Assembly (NCBI RefSeq): GCF_009925085.1
Contig: NZ_JAABNR010000027.1
Location: 1-38,030 of the forward strand
Source of the DNA: Stagnihabitans tardus
GTDB taxonomy: Bacteria > Pseudomonadota > Alphaproteobacteria > Rhodobacterales > Rhodobacteraceae
Reading direction: 5' to 3'
Length of the DNA stretch: 38,030 nt
Both the position numbers and the translations under genes were made by a program. The notes below the pieces were generated by a model that saw only the letters and a program-made list of their open reading frames with translations, had not been told where the DNA came from and did no database searches. How positions within the stretch are numbered: the stretch's first letter is position 1; each line of letters begins with the position of its first letter. Below, piece by piece: positions 1 through 7,784 of the stretch.

Positions 1-125
1 CCGCCTCAAGGACTGGCGCAGGATCGCAACCCGCTACGACAGATGTCCCAAGGTCTACCTCTCGGCCATCGCACTCGCCGCAACTGTCATCTTCTGGCTC
101 TGAAACTCAATGAGTCCTGAACCTA
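1..125. repeat. IS-end inverted repeat, left copy
   Basis: These 125 bases are the exact reverse complement of 37905..38029 at the other edge, by direct base-by-base comparison. The shared stretch contains the 3' end of a transposase gene followed by about 22 bases of non-coding IS end running to the sequence GAGTCCTGAACCTA. Identity stops after base 125, so the IS terminus is at or a few bases before it. The last shared bases may be target sequence, because CTAG here versus CTAA at the other end could be insertion-site bases. Confidence 0.95.
2..103 (+). mobile_element. IS5-family-like transposase, C-terminal fragment (partial at window edge)
   Basis: The frame is open from the window edge and ends with TGA at 101-103, giving the last 33 residues of a transposase. 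The peptide includes DWRRIATRYDRCPK and ends in ATVIFWL. I recognise this as the C-terminus of IS5-family (IS427-like) DDE transposases, where the basic DWRRIATRYDR block follows the last catalytic Glu. The catalytic core lies outside the window, so activity cannot be judged. The same 33 codons occur in inverted orientation at the right edge. Family assignment rests on memory of the motif. Confidence 0.85.
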
Positions 126-220
126 GCGACTTGAGGCCTTCACAACTTTTAAAAAATCTTGGATGTTCAATTCGTCGATGCCTCAGAAAACGACCTTGGA
201 GCGAACCCTACTTACCGCCT

Positions 221-253
221 ATCACAAAACAAAGGGCGGGGTTTCCCCCGCCC
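221..253 (-). terminator. Rho-independent terminator of ettA
   Basis: Read on the minus strand, an 8-bp GC-only stem (GGGCGGGG, 234-241, pairing with 246-253) with a 4-base loop is followed by TTTGTTTTG. It starts 7 bases after the ettA stop codon. Stem, short loop and T-rich tail make this the clearest intrinsic terminator in the window. The rest of the 126-260 gap between the IS end and ettA holds nothing else I recognise. Confidence 0.85.
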
Positions 254-260
254 CATCGCC

Positions 261-1916
261 TCAGCGCGTGAACTTCTTGTGCTTCACCCGGGTCGGCTCG
301 ATCGAATCCGGACCCAAACGCCGCACCTTGTCTTCCTCATAGGCCTCGAAGTTGCCTTCGAACCACTCCACATGCGCATCGCCCTCAAAGGCCAGGATAT
401 GCGTGCAAAGCCGGTCCAGGAAGAAGCGGTCGTGGCTGATGATCACGGCGCAGCCGGCGAAATCTTCGATGGCGGCTTCGAGCGCCTGCAGCGTTTCCAC
501 GTCCAGGTCGTTGGTCGGTTCGTCAAGCAAGAGCACATTGCCGCCCGACTTCAAGAGCTTGGCCATGTGGACGCGGTTGCGTTCCCCGCCCGAGAGGCTG
601 CCGACCTTTTTCTGCTGGTCGGTGCCCTTGAAGTTGAAGGCGCCGCAATAGGCGCGGCTGTTCACGTCGTAATCGCCCAGGTGGATGACTTCGGCGCCGC
701 CCGAGACCTCTTCCCAGACCGTCTTGTTCGGGTCCAGGGCATCGCGCGACTGGTCGACATAGGACAGTTGCACCGTCGGCCCCATGGTGATCGTGCCCTC
801 GTCGGGCTGCTCTTGCCCGGTGATCATGCGGAAGAGCGTCGATTTCCCGGCGCCATTCGGACCGATCACGCCGACGATCGCCCCCGGCGGCACGGTGAAG
901 GACAGGTTCTCGATCAACAGCTTGTCGCCCATGGCCTTCTTCAGACCCTCGACCTCGATCACCTTGCCGCCCAGGCGCTCGCCGTTGGGGATGATGATCT
1001 GCGCGGTCGTGGCGCGTTCGCGGACGGTCTGGGAGGCCATCTCGTTATACTTCGAGATACGGGCCTTCTGCTTGGCCTGGCGGGCGCGGGCGCCGGCGCG
1101 GATCCACTCCAGTTCCTTTTCCATCGCCTTCTGCTTGGAGCGGTCCTCGCGGGCCTCCTGGGCGGCGCGCTTGGCCTTTTGCTCCAGCCAGGAGGAATAG
1201 TTTCCCTCGTAGGGGATGCCGCGACCACGGTCCAGTTCCAGGATCCAGCCGGTAATGTCATCCAGGAAGTAACGGTCGTGGGTGACGACCAGGATCGTGC
1301 CCTTGTAGTCGATCAGGTGCTGCTGCAGCCAGGCGATGGACTCGGCGTCGAGGTGGTTGGTCGGTTCGTCCAGAAGCAGCATGTCGGGCGCGGCCAAGAG
1401 GAGCTGGCACAGGGCCACCCGGCGGCGTTCCCCGCCCGAGAGGTTCTCCACCGCCCAATCGTCGGGCGGGCAGCGGAGCGCCTCCATGGCCACGTCGATC
1501 TGGCTGTCGAGGTCCCAGAGGTTCTCGGCGTCGATCTCGTCCTGAAGCCGCGACATCTCGTCGGCGGTGTCGTCCGAATAATTCATCGCCAGCTCGTTGT
1601 AACGCTCCAGCTTGGCGACCTTTTCGGCGCAGCCGAGCTTGACGTTGCCCCGCACGTCCAGCGTCGGGTCAAGCTGCGGCTCCTGCGCCAGGTAGCCCAC
1701 CTTGGCGCCCTTGGCGGCCCAGGCCTCGCCGGTGAAATCCTTGTCGAAGCCCGACATGATCTTCAAGAGGGTCGATTTCCCCGCACCGTTCACGCCGACC
1801 ACACCGATCTTCACCCCCGGCAGGAAGTTCAGGTTGATGTTCTCGAAGCACTTCTTGCCGCCCGGATAGGTCTTGGAGACGTTCTGCATGTGGTAGACGT
1901 ACTGATATGCGGCCAT
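261..1916 (-). CDS. ettA: Energy-dependent translational throttle protein EttA (ABC-F ATPase)
   Basis: The 551-residue soluble ABC-F protein has two ATPase cassettes and no membrane segment. Cassette 1 has Walker A GVNGAGKST at 41-49, signature LSGGE at 159-163 and Walker B LLLDEPTNHLD. Cassette 2 has Walker A GPNGAGKST at 352-360, LSGGERNR and LLLDEPTNDLD. A basic, Ala-rich linker separates them, and an arm-like insertion (WILELDRGRGIPYEGNYSSW) lies in the first cassette. Length matches E. coli EttA (555). In that family the protein binds the ribosomal E site and gates the first peptide bond according to ATP/ADP ratio. I chose the ATG at 1916 over an in-frame ATG 10 codons upstream because AGGAGAG sits 6-7 bases before it. 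It lies 58 bases downstream of the DMT transporter gene on the same strand and ends at a strong terminator. Confidence 0.95.
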   Translation of the reverse strand: MAAYQYVYHMQNVSKTYPGGKKCFENINLNFLPGVKIGVVGVNGAGKSTLLKIMSGFDKDFTGEAWAAKGAKVGYLAQEPQLDPTLDVRGNVKLGCAEKVAKLERYNELAMNYSDDTADEMSRLQDEIDAENLWDLDSQIDVAMEALRCPPDDWAVENLSGGERRRVALCQLLLAAPDMLLLDEPTNHLDAESIAWLQQHLIDYKGTILVVTHDRYFLDDITGWILELDRGRGIPYEGNYSSWLEQKAKRAAQEAREDRSKQKAMEKELEWIRAGARARQAKQKARISKYNEMASQTVRERATTAQIIIPNGERLGGKVIEVEGLKKAMGDKLLIENLSFTVPPGAIVGVIGPNGAGKSTLFRMITGQEQPDEGTITMGPTVQLSYVDQSRDALDPNKTVWEEVSGGAEVIHLGDYDVNSRAYCGAFNFKGTDQQKKVGSLSGGERNRVHMAKLLKSGGNVLLLDEPTNDLDVETLQALEAAIEDFAGCAVIISHDRFFLDRLCTHILAFEGDAHVEWFEGNFEAYEEDKVRRLGPDSIEPTRVKHKKFTR

Positions 1917-1974
1917 GACGCTCTCCTGATTCCGGGTTGCAGCCATTTAGCGGCATGGGGACGTTTAAGCAACC

Positions 1975-2892
1975 TTAGCCCTGCGGCGGGATGGCGCCAT
2001 CGCGCCGCAATCCCAGGCGATGCTCGCGCCAGATGATCAAGACGCCCGCCAGCACGACAAGCCCGGCGCCCATAAGCATGGTCAGCGTCGGGATCTCGTC
2101 GAAGAAGGCCCAGCCGATGGCGAGCGAGAAGATCATCGAGGAATATTCGAAAGGCGCGATCAGCGAGGCATCGCCGTAGCGCACCGAAGCCGTCAGCAGA
2201 AGCTGCCCCACCCCGCCCAGGATGCCGCAGGTGACCAGAAGCGCGGCCTCCCAGGGCGCGGGCCAGACCCAGCCGAAGGGGATGGTGATCAGCGACAGAA
2301 GGGTGGACGAGGCCGAGAACCAGAAGACGATGGCCGAGGTGCTCTCGGTCAGGGTCAGCTTGCGGACGAAGACCTGGGCCAGGGCCGCACAGGTGGCCGA
2401 CATCAGAACGACCATGGCGCCAAAGGCCTCCTTGGTGCCGGAGGCCTCGGTCACGGTCAGGCGGGGGCCGAGGACGATCAGCACCCCGGTCAGGCCCAGC
2501 GCCACCATGGCATAGCGGAAGAGCCGGACCTCTTCGCCCAGGAACATGGCGGCGAGGATCACGACCAGGAGGGGCGCCGCATAGCCGATGGCCGTGACCT
2601 CGGGCAGGGGCAGGTAGCCCAGGCCCGCAAAGCCAAGCCCCATGGCGCAGGTGCCCAGGAAGCCGCGAAAGAAATGGCCGGGGATGTTTTGCGTCCGGAT
2701 GCCGCCCTTCAGTTCATGCGTTAAGGCCAGCCAGGCGAAGATCACCGGGATGGCAAAGAGCGAGCGGAAAAAGACCGCTTGTCCGGCGGGCACATGGGCC
2801 GAGGTCGCCTTGATCAGCGCCGCCATGATGATGAAGACCAGCACCGAGGCGACTTTCAACAGGATGCCGGTCAGGGAACGAGAGAGGGCCAT
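1975..2892 (-). CDS. EamA/DMT-family transporter
   Basis: The 305-residue hydrophobic protein has about ten predicted transmembrane helices arranged as two EamA repeats (roughly residues 8-140 and 155-285). Seen in the sequence: the first helix begins near residue 8 (LLKVASVLVFIIMAALIK), and the second repeat contains the typical pattern ending in LAGVLIIWRE. DMT proteins of this type usually export small metabolites or amino acids across the inner membrane, but the substrate cannot be read from the sequence. It lies directly upstream of ettA on the same strand, so the two may be cotranscribed. The start at 2892 has no strong Shine-Dalgarno sequence and could be slightly off. Confidence 0.9.
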   Translation of the reverse strand: MALSRSLTGILLKVASVLVFIIMAALIKATSAHVPAGQAVFFRSLFAIPVIFAWLALTHELKGGIRTQNIPGHFFRGFLGTCAMGLGFAGLGYLPLPEVTAIGYAAPLLVVILAAMFLGEEVRLFRYAMVALGLTGVLIVLGPRLTVTEASGTKEAFGAMVVLMSATCAALAQVFVRKLTLTESTSAIVFWFSASSTLLSLITIPFGWVWPAPWEAALLVTCGILGGVGQLLLTASVRYGDASLIAPFEYSSMIFSLAIGWAFFDEIPTLTMLMGAGLVVLAGVLIIWREHRLGLRRDGAIPPQG

Positions 2893-2987
2893 GCGGCCAA
2901 GGTTTCATGAGGCGGCAGCCGCTTCAAGCCCAATCCTGACGGGGCGAAATCTCGCATGGTCTTTGCGTATCTTGGCGGGAGATTGGA

Positions 2988-3324
2988 ATGGCAAGTCTCT
3001 TCATGACCGGCAGTTCGACGGCGCCCCAGACGCTTGCGACGGGCGAAAACGGCCAGGTTTCGGTCCTGGGCACGCTCTACACCGAGACCGCGCAGGAGGT
3101 CGCGGTGTCGGGATCGTCGTCGCTGTCGGTCATGGGCACGTTGGCCACGGCCACTGCTTCCAGCTTTGCGGCGACGGTGGGGCGCAGGGCTCGATCCTGT
3201 CAGGCCAGACCGATGCGATACAGATCCACTGTCGGGGACGACGATCAGGATCCGCTTTGCCGACGACCTGGTGACCCAGCGGAGCACGGTCCTGGCCCTG
3301 ACCTGGGCGAATTTCGTGCTTTGA
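2988..3324 (+). pseudogene. Decayed short reading frame upstream of ade (two apparent frameshifts)
   Basis: An ATG at 2988 follows a good ribosome-binding site (GGGAG, about 10 bases upstream). The first ~60 codons give a Ser/Thr/Gly/Val-rich strand-like peptide beginning [16 protein letters not shown]. After about 3175 this frame degenerates into Arg-rich sequence. The same style resumes in another frame ([16 protein letters not shown]), and a third frame then gives [16 protein letters not shown] to a stop at 3322-3324. I read this as a remnant of a beta-rich surface-type protein broken by two frameshifts. A sequencing error or a genuinely short ORF is possible. The original frame runs open into ade, so the frameshifted remnant would fuse to Ade if translated. 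Confidence 0.4.
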
Positions 3325-3368
3325 CCCCCGGCGGCGGGGGCTTATCCATGGGGCAAAGGAGACGCCTC

Positions 3369-5078
3369 ATGGATATCGCGCCCAAAGCCCCCCTGTCCGC
3401 CCGCATCGCCCAAGGTCGCGGAGAGGTGCCCGCCGACCTGGTGCTGAAAGGCGGCCGCGTCTTCGACCTGGTCACCGGAGAGCTGGTGGAAACGGATGTG
3501 GCGATCTGTGGCGACACGATCGTGGGGGTCTTCGGGGAGTATTCCGGCAAGCGGGAGATTGACGTCTCGGGCCGGGTGCTGGTCCCGGGCTTTATCGACA
3601 CGCATTTGCATATCGAAAGCAGCCTGGTCACGCCGCATGAATTCGACCGCTGCGTGACCCCCCATGGCGTGACGACCGCGATCTGCGACCCGCACGAGAT
3701 CGCCAATGTCTGCGGCACCACGGGCTTGCAGTATTTCTTCGACTGCGCGGGGAAATTGCTGATGGACCTGCGGGTGCAAGTGTCTTCCTGCGTCCCCTCG
3801 ACCCATATGGAGACCACGGGGGCGGTGCTGGGGGCTTCGGACCTCGCGCCTTTCAAGGACCATCCGCGCGGCTTCGGGCTCGCGGAGTTCATGAACTATC
3901 CGGGCGTGCTGATGCAGGATCCGGGCTGCATGGAGAAGCTGAGCCTCTGGCAGGGCGGGCATATCGACGGCCATGCGCCCTTGCTGCGGGGGAACGACTT
4001 GAACGGCTACCTGGCCGCCGGCATCCGGACCGAGCACGAGGCCACGGGCTATGACGAGGGGCTGGAGAAGCTGCGCAAGGGGATGCGGGTGCTGATCCGC
4101 GAAGGGTCCGTCAGCAAGGACCTGCGGGCGCTGGTGGGGCTTCTGACCGAACGCCACGCGCCCTATCTGTGCTTCTGCACCGATGATCGGAACCCGCTGG
4201 ATATCGGGGAACATGGGCATCTCGACTGGATCATCCGCACGGCGATTGAATGGGGCGCCCCGGTCCTGGCGGCCTATCGCGCGGCGAGCCTTTCGGCGGC
4301 GGAGGCCTTTGGGCTGAAGGACCGCGGGTTGATCGCTCCGGGGCGGCGGGCGGATATCGTCATGCTGGGGTCCTTGGAGGCCTGCGATGTGAGGGATGTG
4401 ATCGCGGGCGGGGTCTGGGTCGATGCGGCGGCCTTTGCCGGGCGGGAGCAGGTGGAGCCCGTCGCGCGGGCTTCGGTGAAGGCGCGGAAGGTGGGGCCCG
4501 GGGATTTCCGGACAGCGGGGAACCGGGTGGAGACTCCGGTGATCGGGGTGATCCCGGGCAAGATCATCACCGAGCATCTGTATCACGATATCATGCCGGT
4601 CGATGGCGACAAACGTCCCGATGGGGGCCGCGACCTGATGAAGATCGCGGTTCTGGAGCGGCATGGGAAGAATGGGAACCTCGCCACGGGGTTTGTGAAA
4701 GGGTTCGGGCTGACGAAGGGGGCGATTGCCTCGACCGTCTGTCATGACCACCACAATATCGCGGTGGTGGGGGCGGATTACGGGGACATGGCCCTGGCCT
4801 GCAACCGGCTGGGAGAGATCGAGGGCGGGTTTGTCGTGGTCGAGGGGGGGCGGGTTTTGGCCGAGCTGGCCCTTCCCGTCGCGGGGCTCATGTCGCTGGA
4901 AAGCTTCGAGGTCGTACGGGAGAAGCTGGTCGCGCTCAGGGCGGCGGCGACCTCTTTGGGGGTCGTGCTGGAGGAGCCTTTCCTTCAGCTGGCCTTCCTT
5001 TGCCTGCCGGTCATCCCGCATCTGAAGATCACCGATCATGGGATGGTCGATGTCGACCGCTTCGAGGTCATGCCCTAA
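3369..5078 (+). CDS. ade: Adenine deaminase
   Basis: Converts adenine to hypoxanthine and ammonia in purine salvage; cytoplasmic amidohydrolase. The 569-residue protein has the metal-binding motif DTHLHIES after PGFI, the conserved IDGHAP and CTDDRNP motifs, and the C-terminal CHDHHN motif characteristic of Ade. E. coli Ade is 588 residues, so it is full length. The start at 3369 ([10 protein letters not shown]) is preceded by AAAGGAG with 7-base spacing. The frame is open for 127 more codons upstream, but that part is the decayed ORF. It is convergent with the GrpB gene, and its stop codon is embedded in the palindrome GCCCTAAGGGC. Confidence 0.95.
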   Translation: MDIAPKAPLSARIAQGRGEVPADLVLKGGRVFDLVTGELVETDVAICGDTIVGVFGEYSGKREIDVSGRVLVPGFIDTHLHIESSLVTPHEFDRCVTPHGVTTAICDPHEIANVCGTTGLQYFFDCAGKLLMDLRVQVSSCVPSTHMETTGAVLGASDLAPFKDHPRGFGLAEFMNYPGVLMQDPGCMEKLSLWQGGHIDGHAPLLRGNDLNGYLAAGIRTEHEATGYDEGLEKLRKGMRVLIREGSVSKDLRALVGLLTERHAPYLCFCTDDRNPLDIGEHGHLDWIIRTAIEWGAPVLAAYRAASLSAAEAFGLKDRGLIAPGRRADIVMLGSLEACDVRDVIAGGVWVDAAAFAGREQVEPVARASVKARKVGPGDFRTAGNRVETPVIGVIPGKIITEHLYHDIMPVDGDKRPDGGRDLMKIAVLERHGKNGNLATGFVKGFGLTKGAIASTVCHDHHNIAVVGADYGDMALACNRLGEIEGGFVVVEGGRVLAELALPVAGLMSLESFEVVREKLVALRAAATSLGVVLEEPFLQLAFLCLPVIPHLKITDHGMVDVDRFEVMP

Positions 5079-5103
5079 GGGCCTCTTGCACGCGTGCAAG
5101 AGG
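5072..5103. terminator. Palindrome between convergent ade and grpB-like genes
   Basis: The ade stop codon lies within GCCCTAAGGGC (5072-5082). Immediately after comes a perfect 22-base palindrome at 5082-5103 (CCTCTTGCAC and its reverse complement). It forms a 10-bp stem in RNA from either strand. There is no T-run on either side, so a bidirectional terminator or mRNA-end stabiliser is an inference from its place between convergent genes. Confidence 0.5.
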
Positions 5104-5152
5104 GGGCAAGGCATTGATTTGACCGTGTTTTCTCGGCGACGTTAACCTTTCG

Positions 5153-5713
5153 TCAATCTCCGGGGGGCGGGGTCCAGGCGGTGGCTTGGGCCCAGTCCTC
5201 GGCACCCGCCATGATCAGGTCGAAGACCGGGTCCTTGATGTCGTAATAGGCCTCCTCGTCTTCCGGGAAGAGGCGGGCGAGGTTTTGCTTGATCACGCCG
5301 TAGGCCGCCGCAGCGCCGGGATGGCTGCGCAGGTAGTCGCGGCAGAGGAGCGGGTAGCGCTGGTTGAAGCGCCCGGCCTCGCGGATGTGGATATTGGCGG
5401 ACTCGGGCCCGGGTTTGCGGTGCATGCGCTTGGCGAGATCTCGCGGGGCCAGGGTCAGGCCCGGGGGGGCGTGGTCCCGGGTCGGACTGTGCAGGGGGAA
5501 GCCAGCGCGCTCCAGCGCCTGGGGGTCGAAGTCCGAGAGGCTTTGCAGCGTCACCTGAATGTCGATGATGTCCTTGGCCACCAGGCCCGGCACGGCGGTG
5601 GAGCCGATGTGGTGGATGGCCAGGGCCTTGGGCAGGGCGGCGGCCAGCGCGGCCCGGATCGCGGTGAAGCGGCGGGGCCAGTCGGGGTTCGGGGGGTGGA
5701 TTTCGATGGGCAT
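5153..5713 (-). CDS. GrpB family protein (UPF0157, nucleotidyltransferase-like)
   Basis: The 186-residue soluble protein has the family signature HHIGSTAVPGLVAKDIIDI near residues 39-57, with the Gly-Ser pair and the following acidic pair (DIID) typical of nucleotidyltransferase-fold GrpB proteins. The second half has HIREAGRFNQRYPLLCRDYL, also conserved in the family. Length is typical for a stand-alone GrpB domain (about 170-190). The molecular function is not established; in some bacteria the domain is fused to dephospho-CoA kinase. The start at 5713 lacks an obvious ribosome-binding site. It lies downstream of the AAA ATPase gene on the same strand, separated by repeat A. Confidence 0.88.
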   Translation of the reverse strand: MPIEIHPPNPDWPRRFTAIRAALAAALPKALAIHHIGSTAVPGLVAKDIIDIQVTLQSLSDFDPQALERAGFPLHSPTRDHAPPGLTLAPRDLAKRMHRKPGPESANIHIREAGRFNQRYPLLCRDYLRSHPGAAAAYGVIKQNLARLFPEDEEAYYDIKDPVFDLIMAGAEDWAQATAWTPPPGD

Positions 5714-5751
5714 GGGGAGCTTTGCGATAGGGGTGGCTTTGGCGGTCAGCG

Positions 5752-5812
5752 CTGGAGGGGCTGTCTGCCCCTCCAGACCTCCCCGAGGAGTATTTGGGCC
5801 AAATTGAAAGCA
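5752..5812 (+). repeat. Dispersed intergenic palindromic repeat, copy A
   Basis: A perfect 9-bp stem (CTGGAGGGG at 5752-5760, CCCCTCCAG at 5768-5776) is followed by GACCTCCCCGAGGAGTATTT and GGGCCAAATTGAAAG. The same order of elements (GC hairpin, GACC(C/T)CC.., TATTT, CCAA.TGAA) recurs at 37794..37843 on the same strand and in degraded form at 20208..20252 on the other strand. It fills the 126-base gap between two minus-strand genes. Confidence 0.7.
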
Positions 5813-5839
5813 GGGGGCCTGGGCGCGTGGTCTGGTGGC

Positions 5840-6607
5840 TTAGAATTGGCTGTCGGTGGTGTCCTCCAGCACCTCGGTCACGAAGGATTGGGGGTCGGCG
5901 GTGAAGTCGCGGTAAAGCTTGAAGTGACGGGTTTGGCGGTAGTCGGTCTGGGCGATGCCGTGGCGGGTGAGTTCCAGCACCTGGGCGCCGGGGACGGCCA
6001 TCAAGAGCGGCGAATGGGTCGCCATGATGACCTGGGCGCTGGCGCTTTCGCTTATGCGGGCCAGGAGGCGCAGGAGGTCAAGCTGGCGGCGGGGAGAGAG
6101 GGCGCTTTCGGGCTCGTCGAGGAAATAGATGCCCTGGTCGGCCATGCGTTCGGTGAAGAAGCGGGTGAAGCCCTCGCCGTGGCTGTGGGAGAGGAAGTCG
6201 GCGCTGGGGGAGTCCACAGCGTCGAGGTAGCGGGCGACGGAGAAGAAGGTCTCGGCGCGGAAGAACCAGCCCTTGGTGATCTTGGGCAGCCAGGCGGCGC
6301 GGAGGGCATCGGCCAGGGCGGCGCCGCTTGTGTCCAGCGCCCGGGAATGGTCGACGGGGCGGTAGCCCTTGCCGCCCCCGGCCTCGTCATAGCCCGACAG
6401 CGCGGCCAGGGCCTCGACCAGGGTGGATTTGCCGGAGCCGTTTTCGCCGGTGAGGATGGTGACCGGGCTTTGGAAGGTCAGCTCGAAGTCGGGGTCCTGG
6501 AGCCAGGGCAGGTTGAAAGGGTAGTCGCGGGAGGTCAGCTTCTCTCGCAAGGAGATGCGCTGCAGGAAGGGCGCGGGAAGCGCGGTGCGGTGGGGGCGGC
6601 GGGGCAT
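5840..6607 (-). CDS. AAA-family ATPase (ABC-like, predicted ATPase)
   Basis: A 255-residue soluble ATPase. Walker A is GENGSGKST after the strand VTIL; Walker B is IYFLDEPESALSP; and an H-loop-like MATHSPLLMA follows, with the order and spacing of ABC-type/SMC-like small ATPases. There is no membrane domain and no TOPRIM nuclease domain, so it is neither a transporter subunit nor an OLD nuclease. It resembles the widespread single-gene predicted ATPase group often listed as COG3910; the biological role is unknown. I chose ATG 6607 (MPRRPHRTALPAPF) because the open frame beyond it is low-complexity Pro/Arg/Ser sequence overlapping the neighbouring promoter region. No clear Shine-Dalgarno sequence is visible. 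It diverges from the saccharopine operon. Confidence 0.8.
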   Translation of the reverse strand: MPRRPHRTALPAPFLQRISLREKLTSRDYPFNLPWLQDPDFELTFQSPVTILTGENGSGKSTLVEALAALSGYDEAGGGKGYRPVDHSRALDTSGAALADALRAAWLPKITKGWFFRAETFFSVARYLDAVDSPSADFLSHSHGEGFTRFFTERMADQGIYFLDEPESALSPRRQLDLLRLLARISESASAQVIMATHSPLLMAVPGAQVLELTRHGIAQTDYRQTRHFKLYRDFTADPQSFVTEVLEDTTDSQF

Positions 6608-6728
6608 GGGGTCAGGATGGGGCAGCCTCGCGGGCCGGGCAAGTCGTTTTGCGGCGGGGTTTGGCGCAAAGTCGGTTGGAAGACTTGGGCCGCTTCTGCT
6701 AGGGAGGGCTCCAAACAGGAGTGTCGAG

Positions 6729-7775
6729 ATGGTGCATCTTTGGGTCCGGGCCGAGCAGCGCCCGCATGAGGAACGCGTCGGCCTGACGCCCGAGGGGGCG
6801 GCGGCGCTGGTCAAGGCGGGGATCCGGGTTTCGGTCGAGGAATCTTCGGTGCGGGCGATTCCGATTGATGGCTATCGGCAAGCGGGCTGCGAGATCGTGG
6901 CGGAGAACCTGTGGCCGGAGGCGCCGCGGGATGCGGTGATCTTTGGGCTGAAGGAGCTGCCGGAGGATGGCACACCCCTGGTGCATCGCCACATCATGTT
7001 CGGCCATGCTTTCAAGGGTCAGCCTGCGGGGCAGGTGCTTTTGAAGCGGTTCAAGGCCGGGGGCGGGGTGCTTTATGACCTTGAATACCTGGTGGACGAG
7101 AGCGGCCGCAGGGTCGCGGCCTTTGGCTATTGGGCGGGGTTCGCAGGGGCGGCCTTGTCGCTGAAATGCTGGGCGGCGCAGCAGCGCGGCGGGATTTGCG
7201 GGCCGGTGTCGGTTTATGCGGGCCGGGCGGCCTTGGTGGCGGAGTTGGAGCGCGAGCTTGCGGGGTTGCGGCGGCCCTCGGCCTTGATCATCGGGGCCCT
7301 AGGGCGGGTCGGCACGGGGGCAGCGGATTGCCTGACCGCGATGGGCGTCACGCCCACGCGCTGGGACATGGCGGAGACGGCTTCGGGCGGGCCTTTCCCG
7401 GAGGTTCTGGAGCACGATATCTTCCTGAACTGCATCCTGGCGCGGCCGGGCTGCCCGGTCTTTGTCCCGGCCTCGGCGGCGGGGGCGAAGCGGGCGCTTT
7501 CGGTGATTGGCGATATCGCCTGCGATCCGACCTCGGATTTCTCGCCGATCAAGGTTTACAACCAGGCGACGGATTGGGATGCGCCCGCCTTGCGGGTGGC
7601 GGAACCGCCGCTGGATGTGACGGCCATCGACAACCTGCCGTCCCTGATGCCGGTGGAGTCCTCGGTGGACTATGCGGCGCAATTGCTGCCCTCGCTTCTG
7701 ACGCTGGCCGATCTGGGTGCCGGTGTCTGGGGCAGGGCCAAGGCGGAGTTCGACCGCCATTCCCTGAACGTGTAG
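6729..7775 (+). CDS. Saccharopine dehydrogenase (NAD+, L-lysine-forming type)
   Basis: The 348-residue protein starts MVHLWVRAEQRPHEERVGLTP, the N-terminal pattern of the AlaDH/PNT-like fold seen in LYS1-type saccharopine dehydrogenase and in lysine-ketoglutarate reductases. A GALGRVGTGAADCL nucleotide-binding loop and the late motif DNLPSLMPVESSVDYA support this subfamily. The reaction interconverts saccharopine + NAD+ with lysine + 2-oxoglutarate. AGGAG lies 7 bases before ATG 6729. Nine bases separate it from the next gene, a glutamate-forming-type saccharopine dehydrogenase, so the two probably form an operon. In bacteria that do not make lysine via aminoadipate, the pair most likely degrades lysine to aminoadipate semialdehyde; direction is an inference. 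Confidence 0.88.
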   Translation: MVHLWVRAEQRPHEERVGLTPEGAAALVKAGIRVSVEESSVRAIPIDGYRQAGCEIVAENLWPEAPRDAVIFGLKELPEDGTPLVHRHIMFGHAFKGQPAGQVLLKRFKAGGGVLYDLEYLVDESGRRVAAFGYWAGFAGAALSLKCWAAQQRGGICGPVSVYAGRAALVAELERELAGLRRPSALIIGALGRVGTGAADCLTAMGVTPTRWDMAETASGGPFPEVLEHDIFLNCILARPGCPVFVPASAAGAKRALSVIGDIACDPTSDFSPIKVYNQATDWDAPALRVAEPPLDVTAIDNLPSLMPVESSVDYAAQLLPSLLTLADLGAGVWGRAKAEFDRHSLNV

Positions 7776-7784
7776 GAGGAAGAC

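Noticed and set aside
159-2036. A 625-codon open frame on the plus strand opposite ettA
   Set aside because: It is a mirror frame produced by GC-rich codon bias of ettA. It has no recognisable domain and no ribosome-binding site, and ettA motifs are unambiguous.
5840-6607. AAA ATPase considered as a phage-defence effector (OLD or abortive-infection type)
   Set aside because: No TOPRIM or nuclease domain, no partner gene, and neighbours are housekeeping; the evidence supports only a generic ATPase.
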